A model generated the notes under the pieces. The model was not told the DNA's origin. It saw nothing but the letters and a program-made list of their open reading frames with translations, and ran no database searches. A DNA stretch of 64,000 nt from Hydrogenophaga sp. (GTDB lineage Bacteria; Pseudomonadota; Gammaproteobacteria; Burkholderiales; Burkholderiaceae_C), in assembly GCF_025699295.1 (NCBI RefSeq), contig NZ_JAILWB010000004.1, forward strand, positions 232,395 through 296,394, read 5' to 3'. Positions 36,345 through 45,096 of the stretch are shown in pieces. The translations under genes were made by a program, and so were the position numbers. Positions within the stretch are counted from its first letter, which is position 1; each line of letters starts with the position of its first letter.

Positions 36345-38030
36345 TCACATGCCCGCGTAGTTCGGCCCGCCGCCGCCTTCGGGCGTGACCCAGACGATGT
36401 TCTGCGTCGGGTCCTTGATGTCGCAGGTCTTGCAGTGCACGCAGTTCTGCGCGTTGATCTGCAGGCGGTCCGAACCGTCTTCGCCCTTCACGAACTCGTA
36501 CACGCCGGCCGGGCAGTAGCGGGCCTCGGGGCCGGCGTACTTGGCCAGGTTGATCCTCACGGGAACGCTGCTGTCCTTGAGCGTGAGGTGGGCCGGCTGG
36601 TGCTCTTCGTGGTTGGTGTTGCTCACGAACACGCTGCCCAGCTTGTCGAAGGTGAGCTTGCCGTCGGGCTTGGGGTAGGTGATCTTCGGGCACTCGGCCG
36701 CTGGCTTGAGGTAGAGGTGATCGGCCTTCTCGCGGTGCAGCGACCACGGCGGTGCCTTGAAGCCCAGGCGCGGCAGCAGCCAGTGCTCGATACCGACCAT
36801 GAGGCCGCCGACGATGTTGCCGTACTTGAACCACGACTTGAAGTTGCGCGACGATTCCAGCTCCTGCCGCAACCAGCTCTTGTCGAACGCGACCGGGTAG
36901 GCCTTGAGCTCGTCGTGCTGGCGGCCGGCCTGCACCGCCTCGAAGGCGGCCTCTGCGCAGAGCATGCCGCTCTTGATCGCTGCGTGGCTGCCCTTGATGC
37001 GCGCGCCGTTGAGGTAGCCCGCGTCGCAACCCACCAGCGCGCCACCGGGGAACACGGTCTGCGGCAGGCTCATGATGCCGCCCGTGGTGATGGCGCGTGC
37101 GCCGTAGCTGATGCGCTTGCCGCCTTCGAGGAAAGCCCTGATGCGCGGGTGCGTCTTCCAGCGCTGCATCTCCTCGAACGGGCTGAGCCAGGGGTTGCTG
37201 TAGTTCAGGCCGGTGACCAGACCCAGTGTGACCTTGTTGTCCTCCAGGTGGTACATGAAGCCGCCACCATAGGTATCGTCCTTCATCGGCCAGCCGGCGG
37301 TGTGGATCACCAGGCCGGGCTTGTGCTTCGTCGGGTCGATCTCCCAGAGTTCCTTCACGCCAATGGCGTAGGCCTGCGGGTCCCTGCCTTCGTCGAGCTG
37401 GAACTTCGCAATCAGGCGCTTGCCCAGGTGGCCGCGCGAGCCTTCGGCGAAGACCGTGTACTTCGCGTGCAGCTCCATGCCGAGCTGGAAGCTGTCCGAC
37501 GGCTCACCGTCCTTGCCCACGCCCAGGTTGCCGGTGGCCACGCCCTTGACCGAGCCGTCGTCGTTGTACAGCACCTCGGCGGCCGAGAAGCCGGGAAAGA
37601 TCTCCACGCCCAGCGCCTCGGCCTGCTGGCCCAGCCACTTGACCACGTTGCCCAGGCCGACGACGTAGTTGCCTTCGTTGTGGAAGTTGTTGGGGATGAG
37701 GAACTTGGGTGTGTCCAGCGCGCCCTTCTCGGTCAGCCACAGCAGCTTGTCGTCGGTCACGGGCTGGTTCAGCGGCGCGCCGTCTTCCTTCCATTTCGGC
37801 AGCAGTTCGTTGAGGGCCTTCGGATCCATCACCGCGCCGCTGAGGATGTGCGCGCCGGGCTCCGAGCCTTTTTCCAGCACGCACACGCCGATCTCGACGC
37901 CCTTGTCCGCCGCCAGTTGCTTGAGGCGGATGGCGGTGGCCAGGCCGGCCGGGCCGCCACCGACCACGACCACGTCGTACTCCATGGCCTCGCGGGGTCC
38001 GTAGGTGCTGAGGATGTCTTCAGGCGTCAT
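36345..38030 (-). CDS. Electron transfer flavoprotein-ubiquinone oxidoreductase
   Basis: A 561-residue protein that passes electrons from ETF to the quinone pool. It has an N-terminal FAD motif YDVVVVGGGPAGLATAIRLK, then SGAVMDPKALNELLP, membrane-association region, and a C-terminal [4Fe-4S] site: Cys in ARYCPAGVYE plus CVHCKTCDIKDP. Length matches the human and bacterial enzyme after removal of leader sequences. ATG 38030 is preferred; ATG 38075 would add 15 residues. The ETF subunits are not in this window. Confidence 0.95.
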   Translation of the reverse strand: MTPEDILSTYGPREAMEYDVVVVGGGPAGLATAIRLKQLAADKGVEIGVCVLEKGSEPGAHILSGAVMDPKALNELLPKWKEDGAPLNQPVTDDKLLWLTEKGALDTPKFLIPNNFHNEGNYVVGLGNVVKWLGQQAEALGVEIFPGFSAAEVLYNDDGSVKGVATGNLGVGKDGEPSDSFQLGMELHAKYTVFAEGSRGHLGKRLIAKFQLDEGRDPQAYAIGVKELWEIDPTKHKPGLVIHTAGWPMKDDTYGGGFMYHLEDNKVTLGLVTGLNYSNPWLSPFEEMQRWKTHPRIRAFLEGGKRISYGARAITTGGIMSLPQTVFPGGALVGCDAGYLNGARIKGSHAAIKSGMLCAEAAFEAVQAGRQHDELKAYPVAFDKSWLRQELESSRNFKSWFKYGNIVGGLMVGIEHWLLPRLGFKAPPWSLHREKADHLYLKPAAECPKITYPKPDGKLTFDKLGSVFVSNTNHEEHQPAHLTLKDSSVPVRINLAKYAGPEARYCPAGVYEFVKGEDGSDRLQINAQNCVHCKTCDIKDPTQNIVWVTPEGGGGPNYAGM

Positions 38031-38208
38031 GTGCTGGGTCTCGCTCTGTCGGGCGGGGTGCCCGGGGATTTTCATGACGGCAGCGCGCGTGGGCCTGCCG
38101 GTGTCGTGGTCGTGACCGATTTTAGTGGTCCATGGCGCACAATCTGTCGCACAGGCTCGCGGCGCCCGAATGGCCCGCACAACCCATCACTTCAGAGGAG
38201 GCTCTCTC

Positions 38209-38991
38209 ATGGCATACAGCCTGGACCTGTCGGGTCGCGTGGCCCTCGTCACCGGAGCATCCGGTGGCCTGGGTGAACAGTTCGCCAAGACGCTGGCACG
38301 CGCCGGCGCTGCCGTGGTGCTGGCCAGCCGGCGCACCGACCGGCTGATGGCGCTGCGCGCGCACATCGAGGCCGCTGGTGGCGACGCGCACGTGGTCGCC
38401 ATGGATGTGACCGACCGCGCCTCGGTCAAGGCGGCCGTGGCGCACGCCGAGACCGAGGTTGGCGCGATCGACATCCTGGTCAACAACTCGGGCGTGAGCA
38501 CCACGCAGCGCCTGCAGGACGTCACCGAGGAAGACTACGACTACATCTTCGACACCAACACCAAGGGCGCCTTCTTCGTGGCGCAAGAGGTGGGCCGGCG
38601 CATGCTGGCGCGTGCCAACGGCGCAGCGCCGGGCACCTATGTGGGCGGGCGCATCATCAACATCGCTTCCATGGCCGGGCTGAAGGTGCTTCCGCAGATC
38701 GGCGTGTACTGCATGAGCAAGGCCGCCGTGGTGCAGATGACCAAGGCCATGGCGGTGGAGTGGGGCCGTTTCGGCATCAACGTCAACGCCATCTGCCCGG
38801 GCTATATCGACACCGAGATCAACCACCACCACTGGCAGACCGAGCAGGGCAAGAAGCTCATCAACATGCTGCCGCGCAAACGCGTGGGCGTGCCGACCGA
38901 CCTGGACGCGGTGCTGGTGATGCTGTGTTCTACCGAGAGCCACTTCATCAATGGCGCGGTGATTGCCGCCGACGACGGATTCGGTGCGTAG
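38209..38991 (+). CDS. SDR-family oxidoreductase
   Basis: A 260-residue classical short-chain dehydrogenase: VALVTGASGGLGEQFA nucleotide loop, ILVNNSGVS, catalytic Ser in NIASMAG, and YCMSK with Tyr and Lys, then ICPGYIDTEINHHHW. Arg in ASRRTDRL suggests NADP(H). AGAGGAGG precedes ATG 38209. The EamA gene begins at the next base after its stop, so the two are coupled. It resembles 3-oxoacyl reductases and acetoacetyl-CoA reductases, but the exact substrate is unclear. Confidence 0.9.
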   Translation: MAYSLDLSGRVALVTGASGGLGEQFAKTLARAGAAVVLASRRTDRLMALRAHIEAAGGDAHVVAMDVTDRASVKAAVAHAETEVGAIDILVNNSGVSTTQRLQDVTEEDYDYIFDTNTKGAFFVAQEVGRRMLARANGAAPGTYVGGRIINIASMAGLKVLPQIGVYCMSKAAVVQMTKAMAVEWGRFGINVNAICPGYIDTEINHHHWQTEQGKKLINMLPRKRVGVPTDLDAVLVMLCSTESHFINGAVIAADDGFGA

Positions 38992-39936
38992 ATGACGGCT
39001 GCGGTTGCGGGCCAGCCTTCGCGCTGGCCGCCGGGCATGGTCACCGGCATCCTCGCCGGGCTGGGGGCGGGGGCCTTCTGGGGAACGACCTTCGTCGCAC
39101 CCCTGATGGCGCCAGGCTTCAGCTCGGTTGACCTCACGGTGGGGCGCTACCTGGCCTGTGGCCTGCTGTCCGTGCTGTTGCTGGCGTGGGCCGCGCTGCG
39201 CGGCGAGGCGCGCCGTCCCACGTTCGCGCAGATGGGCGCCGCGCTGTGGCTCAGCCTGCTGGGCTACACCGGCTACTACCTGCTGCTGGTGCTGGCCATC
39301 CAGGCCGCCGGCGCCGCGTTGCCGGTGCTCATCATCGGCACCATTCCCTTATGGATCATGTTGCTGGGCAAGCCGCACGGCCTGCGCTGGCGCGCGCTGG
39401 TGCCGGGCTTGTTGCTCACCGCGGCCGGCATGGCGCTGATGATGCAGGTCACCGCGCACGGCGCCGACGCCGGGGCTGGGTCGAACCTGTGGCTGGGTGT
39501 GCTGTATGCCTCGCTGGCGGCGGCCGCGTGGACCGCGTTCGGCTTGCTCAACGCGCGCTGGCTCGGCCGCCACCCCGAGGTGAACTCCACCGTGTGGGCC
39601 AACTGGCTGGGCGTGGCCGCCGGCGTGGGCGCCCTGGCGATCTGGGCCGTGGCCGGCAGCGACCTGGCCACCCTGGTGCAGCGCCCCGGTTTCGGCATGT
39701 TCGTGCTGGTCTGCGTGGTCACCGGCATCGGGGCTGCCTGGGTCGCCTCGGTGCTCTGGAACATGGCCAGCCGGCGCCTGAGCGCCAGCCTGGCCGGCCA
39801 GCTCATCGTGAGCGAGACCGTGTTCGGTCTGCTCTACACCTTCGCCTGGAGCGCGCAGTGGCCCGCGGCACTGCAGTGGGCGGCCTGTGCGCTGTTCGTT
39901 CTCGGCATCCTCGCGTCGATCAAGGCGCACCGCTGA
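38992..39936 (+). CDS. EamA/DMT-family transporter
   Basis: A 314-residue protein with ten hydrophobic helices in two EamA repeats: ILAGLGAGAFWGTTFVAPLM and GVLYASLAAAAWTAFGLLNA. It starts directly after the SDR stop with no spacer. It is the third EamA gene in the window; the three are clearly different paralogues. It is followed 16 bp later by a thioesterase gene, so SDR, transporter and thioesterase may share a transcript. Confidence 0.87.
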   Translation: MTAAVAGQPSRWPPGMVTGILAGLGAGAFWGTTFVAPLMAPGFSSVDLTVGRYLACGLLSVLLLAWAALRGEARRPTFAQMGAALWLSLLGYTGYYLLLVLAIQAAGAALPVLIIGTIPLWIMLLGKPHGLRWRALVPGLLLTAAGMALMMQVTAHGADAGAGSNLWLGVLYASLAAAAWTAFGLLNARWLGRHPEVNSTVWANWLGVAAGVGALAIWAVAGSDLATLVQRPGFGMFVLVCVVTGIGAAWVASVLWNMASRRLSASLAGQLIVSETVFGLLYTFAWSAQWPAALQWAACALFVLGILASIKAHR

Positions 39937-39952
39937 CCTCACCCGCAAACGC

Positions 39953-40372
39953 ATGAAACTCGAACTGCCAGAACAGAAAAAACAGGTCTATCGCATGAGC
40001 ATTCCCATCCGCTGGGGCGACATGGACGCGATGGGCCACGTGAACAACACGACCTACTTTCGCTACCTGGAGACGATCCGCATCGACTGGATGCATTCCA
40101 TCGGTGGCGCGCCCGACCCGGTGGGCGAAGGGCCGGTGATCGTCAATGCCTTCTGCAACTTCTATACGCAGCTGGAATACCCGGGCGAGGTGATTGCCAC
40201 CATGTACGTGAGCGATGTGGGTCGCACCAGTTTCGAGAGCTGGTGCACGCTGGCCCGCAGCGACGACCCCGACAAGGTGTACGCGGCCGGCGGCGCCACC
40301 ACGGTGTGGGTGAACTTCCCGCTGAAGAAGTCGGCGCCCATTCCCGACTGGTTGCGCGCGCACCTGGGCTGA
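39953..40372 (+). CDS. Acyl-CoA thioesterase, 4HBT hotdog family
   Basis: A 139-residue single hotdog domain. The diagnostic WGDMDAMGHVNNTTYFRYLE carries the catalytic Asp in the family position, and IVNAFCNFYTQLEYPGEV is the second conserved region. Similar to YbgC/FadM-type thioesterases that hydrolyse acyl-CoAs. ATG 39953 is 16 bp after the EamA stop; upstream sequence is arginine-rich and not homologous-looking. Confidence 0.9.
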   Translation: MKLELPEQKKQVYRMSIPIRWGDMDAMGHVNNTTYFRYLETIRIDWMHSIGGAPDPVGEGPVIVNAFCNFYTQLEYPGEVIATMYVSDVGRTSFESWCTLARSDDPDKVYAAGGATTVWVNFPLKKSAPIPDWLRAHLG

Positions 40373-40444
40373 GCGCCGGTGTGTGTGCCACCGCACACAC
40401 AAATGCTTGCACATGGGCGCCGGGCGCGTGCCTAGCATGGCCGC

Positions 40445-41656
40445 ATGCGTTGCGCTCTCACTTCCCTTGCGGCCTGCATCGGTGTGTCCCTCGGCTTGTT
40501 GACCGCGTGCGGAGGTGGAGGCAGTTCCGGTGGCACGCCGTTGCCGAACGATCCCGATTTCGTTCCCACCACCGGCCCAATCGCCGTCACTGAACTGGCT
40601 ACCGGACTGCCCAATCCCTGGAGCCTGGCCTTCCTGCCCGACGGGCGCATGCTGGTGACGGGACGCCTGGGAAGCCTGCGCCTGCATGCGGCGAATGGTG
40701 CCTTCCAGGGCAATATCAGCGGGCTGCCGGCGGCCGATTCCGGCGGGCAGGGCGGCCTGCTCGATGTCGTGGTCGATCCGGCCTTCGCCACGAACCGGCG
40801 CATCTACTTCAGTTTTTCGGAGCGGGACCCCGGCAACGCATCGCTCAACGGCACGGCGGTGGCGCGCGCCGAACTCGACACCGGCGCGCTCGCACTGGTG
40901 AACGTCCAGGTGATCTACCAGCAGCTGCCCAAGGTGGCGGGCAGCGGCCACTTCGGTTCGCGCCTGGCGTTCGACCGCGACGGCCATCTGTTCGTGACGC
41001 TGGGCGACCGCCAGAGCAACGACCAGCGCGTGTTCGCGCAGGACCTCAACCGCGGCAACGGCAAGGTGGCGCGCATCACCACCTCGGGCGCTCCCGCACC
41101 GGGCAACCCGGTCTTCGCCAGCGCGCAGCCCGGTATCTGGAGCTACGGCCACCGCAACCCGCAGGGCGCCGCGCTGCATCCGCTGACCGGTGAACTCTGG
41201 ACCCACGAGCATGGCCCGCAAGGTGGTGACGAGGTCAACCTCACGCGGGCGGGCCGCAACTACGGCTGGCCGGTCATCAGCCACGGCCAGGAATACGGCA
41301 CCACGACGCAGGTGGGTGAAGGCACGGCCAAGGCGGGCATGGAGCAGCCGGTGGCGTACTGGGAGACCATCGACGGCACGGTGTGGAACGGGGGGCAGAA
41401 GTCGTCCATCGCGCCCAGTGGCATGGCCTTCTTCACCGGGCCACAGCCTTCGCACTGGTATGGCAGCCTGTTCGTGGGCGCGCTGGCCGGTCAGGCGCTG
41501 TGGCGGCTGCAGCTCGACGGCACGCGCGTGGTGGGGCGGGAGCGCCTGCTTGCCGGGCGCAACGAGCGCATCCGCGATGTGCGACAAGGCCCTGACGGAC
41601 GCCTGCACCTGCTTACCGACGGCAGCAGCGGCAAGCTGCTGCGCATCGGCGGCTGA
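40445..41656 (+). CDS. PQQ-dependent aldose sugar dehydrogenase-type lipoprotein
   Basis: A 403-residue exported beta-propeller. The N-terminus has a lipobox LLTAC (Cys22) followed by GGGGSSGG, so it is anchored as a lipoprotein. The body shows GLPNPWSLAFLPDGRMLVTGR, SGGQGGLLDVVVDP, RIYFSFSERD, GSGHFGSRLAFDRDGHLFVTLGDR, YGHRNPQGAALHP and EHGPQGGDEVN, characteristic of the GSDH/YliI family. No pqq biosynthesis genes are in the window, so cofactor would come from elsewhere in the genome or from outside. Confidence 0.9.
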   Translation: MRCALTSLAACIGVSLGLLTACGGGGSSGGTPLPNDPDFVPTTGPIAVTELATGLPNPWSLAFLPDGRMLVTGRLGSLRLHAANGAFQGNISGLPAADSGGQGGLLDVVVDPAFATNRRIYFSFSERDPGNASLNGTAVARAELDTGALALVNVQVIYQQLPKVAGSGHFGSRLAFDRDGHLFVTLGDRQSNDQRVFAQDLNRGNGKVARITTSGAPAPGNPVFASAQPGIWSYGHRNPQGAALHPLTGELWTHEHGPQGGDEVNLTRAGRNYGWPVISHGQEYGTTTQVGEGTAKAGMEQPVAYWETIDGTVWNGGQKSSIAPSGMAFFTGPQPSHWYGSLFVGALAGQALWRLQLDGTRVVGRERLLAGRNERIRDVRQGPDGRLHLLTDGSSGKLLRIGG

Positions 41657-41666
41657 AGACGACCGC

Positions 41667-41978
41667 TTACTGTTTGTTCTCCCGGGCGTTGGCCTTGTAC
41701 TCGATGTCGTCGGCGTACAGGCGGCCGTCCTTGCGGTCGACGTCGACTTCCACGTAGTGCCCCTGGCGCAGGTCCTCGAAGCGCTTGTAGTCGTTCTCGT
41801 AGTCGGTCTTGTCCGTCACGTAGACGGTTTCGCTGTTGACGACGAAGGCCTTGGCCGTGAGGTCGATCGACTGGATGCGCCCCTTGAGGTCTTCGGCATG
41901 GACGGCACCCACGCCCAGTGCGAGCGAGGCGGCCAGAAGAAAAGCGCGTGTGACAGATGGGTTGATGTGCTTCGACAT
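41667..41978 (-). CDS. Small periplasmic DUF5666-like protein
   Basis: A 103-residue exported protein: signal peptide to about 29 (GVGAVHA/ED), then a single small beta-rich domain (LKGRIQSIDLTAKAFVVNSE, VYVTDKTDYEND, YVEVDVDRKDGRLYADDIEY, given in pieces). This pattern resembles DUF5666/OB-like domains. It is highly charged at the C-terminus. The function is unknown. It is convergent with the sugar dehydrogenase. Confidence 0.75.
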   Translation of the reverse strand: MSKHINPSVTRAFLLAASLALGVGAVHAEDLKGRIQSIDLTAKAFVVNSETVYVTDKTDYENDYKRFEDLRQGHYVEVDVDRKDGRLYADDIEYKANARENKQ

Positions 41979-42106
41979 GGAGACTCCGGTTGTTGTGGTG
42001 TCTCCATTGAATCGTCGAACGGCGCGCGCGGCTGTCATTCTTTGTTGTCTTGCGGTATCGCCCCGTAAAGGCGCGATCGTCCTACAGACGGCGCGGCGCA
42101 GACCGC

Positions 42107-42688
42107 TCAGGCTGCGGGCTTGGCCCTGGGCACGCGACCCATCAGATAGAACTCGGGGTTGGGCTGCATGTTGCTGAAGCTGGCCATGCGGTTGGACAGG
42201 CCGAAGAACGCGGTGATGGCAGCGATGTCCCAGATGTCCTCGTCCGAGAAGCCGTGCGCATGCAAGGGCGGGAAGTCGTCGTCGCTGATCTCGTGCGAGC
42301 GCTGGCAGACCTTCATCGCGAAATCGAGCATGGCCTTCTGGCGCGGCGTGATGTCGGCCTTGCGGTGGTTCACCGCGACCTGGTCGGCCACCAGCGGCTT
42401 CTTCTCGTGGATGCGCAGGATCGCGCCGTGCGCCACCACGCAGTAGAGGCACTGGTTGGCCGCGCTGGTGGTGGTGACGATCATCTCGCGATCGCCCTTG
42501 CTCAGCGAGCCCTCCTCCTTGAGCATCAATGCATCGTGGTAGGCGAAGAACGCGCGCCACTCGGCGGGTCGGCGCGCCAGCGCGAGGAACACGTTGGGCA
42601 CGAAGCCGGCCTTCTCCTGCACTTCGAGTACCTTGGTCTTGATGTCCTCGGGCAGGTCGTTGATGTCGGGGGCGGGGTAGCGGTTCAT
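42107..42688 (-). CDS. AhpD-like peroxidase-related protein
   Basis: A 193-residue helical protein of the AhpD/carboxymuconolactone decarboxylase superfamily. The redox site is CLYCVVAHG (Cys80, Cys83, His87). The region LEVQEKAGFVPNVFLALARR and the C-terminal ITAFFGLSNRMASF fit the uncharacterised peroxidase-related group. It should be a cytosolic alkylhydroperoxidase-like enzyme. AGGAG precedes ATG 42688. It is divergent from the CMD gene at 42772. Confidence 0.85.
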   Translation of the reverse strand: MNRYPAPDINDLPEDIKTKVLEVQEKAGFVPNVFLALARRPAEWRAFFAYHDALMLKEEGSLSKGDREMIVTTTSAANQCLYCVVAHGAILRIHEKKPLVADQVAVNHRKADITPRQKAMLDFAMKVCQRSHEISDDDFPPLHAHGFSDEDIWDIAAITAFFGLSNRMASFSNMQPNPEFYLMGRVPRAKPAA

Positions 42689-42771
42689 GCGGGTCTCCTG
42701 CGGGTGGTTTGTCTCGGGTGGGTCCATGGAATGTAGCGGCTATGCTGATGGCTTTTGCAAGGAGCCGCCGC

Positions 42772-43161
42772 ATGAACCCCCCGCTCGCCGACAAGGACTT
42801 CGACAAGGGCCTCGCCACCCGCAAGCAGGTGATGGGCGAGGATTTCGTGGCGCAGGCCTTCGGCACGGCCACGCCATTCACCCAGCCCATGCAGCAGTAC
42901 ATCACGCGCAACGCCTGGGGCGATGTGTGGCAGCGCCCGGGGCTCGATCTGAAGACGCGCAGCCTGCTCACCGTGGCCATGCTCACCGCGCTGGGCAAGC
43001 AGCACGAGCTCAAGGGCCACGTGCGCGGCGCACTCAACAACGGCGCCACTGCGGAGGAAATCCAGGAGGTGTTGCTGCACGCCAGCATCTACTGCGGTGT
43101 GCCGACTGCGGTCGAAGCCTTCCGCACGGCTGCCACGGTGGTGGACGCACCCTCGGCCTGA
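42772..43161 (+). CDS. Carboxymuconolactone decarboxylase-family protein
   Basis: A 129-residue protein resembling PcaC: RKQVMGEDFVAQAF, NAWGDVWQRPGLDLKTRSLLTVAMLTAL, GHVRGALNNGATAEEIQEVLLHASIYCGVP (cited in parts). There is no CxxC, as in true 4-carboxymuconolactone decarboxylases. No other protocatechuate-pathway genes lie nearby, so a PcaC role is possible but unproven. AAGGAG precedes ATG 42772. It is followed by a Bug-type binding protein. Confidence 0.82.
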   Translation: MNPPLADKDFDKGLATRKQVMGEDFVAQAFGTATPFTQPMQQYITRNAWGDVWQRPGLDLKTRSLLTVAMLTALGKQHELKGHVRGALNNGATAEEIQEVLLHASIYCGVPTAVEAFRTAATVVDAPSA

Positions 43162-43215
43162 CCCCGTTTCCCCTTTCAAGGTTTCATCCATCCCCTTCTC
43201 CTGGAGCCACCTGCC

Positions 43216-44193
43216 ATGAAAAAAAATGCCCCTGTTCCCGTGTTGACCCGCCGTCTGGCCGTTGCCCTGGGCGCCATGCTCTGCATGGGCCTGGCCCAGG
43301 CGCAGGACACCACCCGCATCCTGGTGGGCTTCCCGCCCGGGGGCGGTACCGACGCGATCGCGCGCATCCTGGGCGAACGCCTCAAGGACGAGCTCGGCCA
43401 TGCGGTGGTGGTGGAGAACAAGCCCGGCGCGGGTGGTCAGCTCGCCGCGCAGGCGCTCAAGGCCGCCGCGCCCGACGGCCACACGCTGTTCCTCAGTCAC
43501 GACCACAGCATCACCATCCTGCCGATGGTGATGAAGGCCCCCGGTTACGAGCCGGCAAAGGACTTTGTGCCGGTGGCCGGCTTTGCCACCTTCGTCAATG
43601 CCTTCGCCGTTTCCGGCGGCACGCCCGCGCAGTCATTCAAGGGCTACGTCGACGGCGTGAAGGCGGCCGGTGGCAAGGGTACGGTGGGCATTCCGGCGCC
43701 GGCCTCGGTACCGCAGTTCCTCGTGCAGGTGATCGCGAAGCAGAACGGCCTTGATCTCGTGGCCGCGCCGTACCGCGGCAGTGCGCCCATGATGGCCGAC
43801 ATGCTGGGCAACCAGATCCCGGCCGGCGTGGCCTCGATCCCCGACTTCATCGAAAACCACAAGGCCGGCAAGCTGCGCGTGGTGGCGGTGATGGGTTCAC
43901 AGCGGCAGGCTTCGATGCCCGAGGTCCCCACGTTTGCCGAACTCGGACTCAAGGGTTTCGAGGACGTCCCCTACTACGGACTGTTCGCCCCGGCCGGTAC
44001 GCCCCGGGCCACGCTGGACCGCATGGCGCAGGCGGTGCAGAAGGCGATTGCACAACCCGACGTGCGCGCGAAGCTCACGGCCATGGGCCTTACCGTCGGA
44101 TTCATGAACGGTGAACAGCTTGGCGCACGTGAGCAGGCCTACCGCAAAGTGTGGGCGAAGATCATTCAGGACAGCGGCTTTCAGCCGCAGTGA
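43216..44193 (+). CDS. Bug-family periplasmic solute-binding protein (TctC-like)
   Basis: A 325-residue exported binding protein: signal peptide ending GLAQAQD, then RILVGFPPGGGTDAIARILGERL and VVENKPGAGGQLAAQALKAA, which are Bug/TctC hallmarks, and VPTFAELGLKGFEDVPYYGLFAPAGTP. It should capture a carboxylate or similar small ligand in the periplasm for a tripartite tricarboxylate transporter. No TctA/TctB membrane genes are adjacent, as is common for Bug paralogues. It lies 54 bp after the CMD gene and may be co-transcribed. Confidence 0.92.
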   Translation: MKKNAPVPVLTRRLAVALGAMLCMGLAQAQDTTRILVGFPPGGGTDAIARILGERLKDELGHAVVVENKPGAGGQLAAQALKAAAPDGHTLFLSHDHSITILPMVMKAPGYEPAKDFVPVAGFATFVNAFAVSGGTPAQSFKGYVDGVKAAGGKGTVGIPAPASVPQFLVQVIAKQNGLDLVAAPYRGSAPMMADMLGNQIPAGVASIPDFIENHKAGKLRVVAVMGSQRQASMPEVPTFAELGLKGFEDVPYYGLFAPAGTPRATLDRMAQAVQKAIAQPDVRAKLTAMGLTVGFMNGEQLGAREQAYRKVWAKIIQDSGFQPQ

Positions 44194-44196
44194 GTC

Positions 44197-44934
44197 TCAC
44201 AGGCGATCGGCCAGCCGCGCCAGTGCAGTGCGGCGGTGCACGCCGAGCTTGTCGAAAACGCGTTGCAGGTAGGTGCGCACGCTGGGCAGGCCCAGGCCCA
44301 GTTCGCGCGCGATCTCCTTGTCGGTCAGGCCTTGCCCCACACAGCGGGCCACGGCGGTTTCGCGCGGGCTCAGCTGCGCAATGGCGGCGTCGCTCACCGC
44401 GCTGTCGGGTCGGCGGACATCGCGCGCGCGGCGCAGCGCGGCCGCGAACGCGGGCTCGATAAACTGCAGCAGTGATCGCTCGTGGTCGGAAAACTCGCTT
44501 CCCGAACGTCCACGCCAGATACGCAGATCGCCCAGTGCCTGCGCGCCCTCGAAGGCATGGAGGTTGATGCCCCAGTGCAAACCGTCAACGGAGAGGAAGT
44601 CGTTGAAGAACTCGCAGCGCAGCAGCTCGTCGCGCGGCATCACCTCGCTCACCAACGTGGCGCACCGGCGTTGTTGCAGGCGAAAAGTGATCGGGTCACG
44701 GTACTGGTACCAAGCGTCATATCGGTGCAGGTTGGCCGGGTCCATGTTGATTGCCAGGCCGTGGTCGAAGCGGCCGGTGGCCTCATCCCACACGAAGGAG
44801 GCGAAATGGTCCGCGCGGAACAGGCGCAGCAACTTCCCGCCCAGGCGCGCACGGATGTCGTGCTCGTTCAAGTCCTGTGCGAGCAGTGCGAAACACGCGG
44901 CGAGCTGGCCTTGTTCGTTCGTGGTCAGGTGCAT
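44197..44934 (-). CDS. LuxR-type regulator with N-terminal sensory domain
   Basis: A 245-residue protein with a GAF/PAS-like N-terminal half (residues ~1-165) and a C-terminal LuxR helix-turn-helix: LSPRETAVARCVGQGLTDKEIARELGLGLPSVRTYLQRV in pieces. There is no receiver domain. The N-terminal region is not a recognisable acyl-homoserine-lactone domain. It is divergent from the lipoprotein amidase gene, with a 12-bp palindrome in the gap. Confidence 0.82.
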   Translation of the reverse strand: MHLTTNEQGQLAACFALLAQDLNEHDIRARLGGKLLRLFRADHFASFVWDEATGRFDHGLAINMDPANLHRYDAWYQYRDPITFRLQQRRCATLVSEVMPRDELLRCEFFNDFLSVDGLHWGINLHAFEGAQALGDLRIWRGRSGSEFSDHERSLLQFIEPAFAAALRRARDVRRPDSAVSDAAIAQLSPRETAVARCVGQGLTDKEIARELGLGLPSVRTYLQRVFDKLGVHRRTALARLADRL

Positions 44935-45051
44935 GTCGGCAGGCTAGCGGGCAGCTGCGGGGAGGTCAATCCGGAAAAAGGAGCGTGTAGCGGCTGACGC
45001 AAGTCGCGTGCCCGGGTCATGTCATCAATCTTCATGACAGACGAAGCTGTC

Positions 45052-45063
45052 GTGCACGTGCAC
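45052..45063. promoter_or_regulatory. Perfect 12-bp palindrome upstream of the amidase gene
   Basis: GTGCACGTGCAC is fully palindromic and lies 33 bp before the amidase start. An imperfect inverted repeat (CATGACAG / CTGTCGTG) is immediately upstream. It is a candidate regulator site in the divergent gap with the LuxR gene. Confidence 0.4.
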
Positions 45064-45096
45064 AGTCCCTGCCATGTTCTTGCAGGAGTTGTTGCC

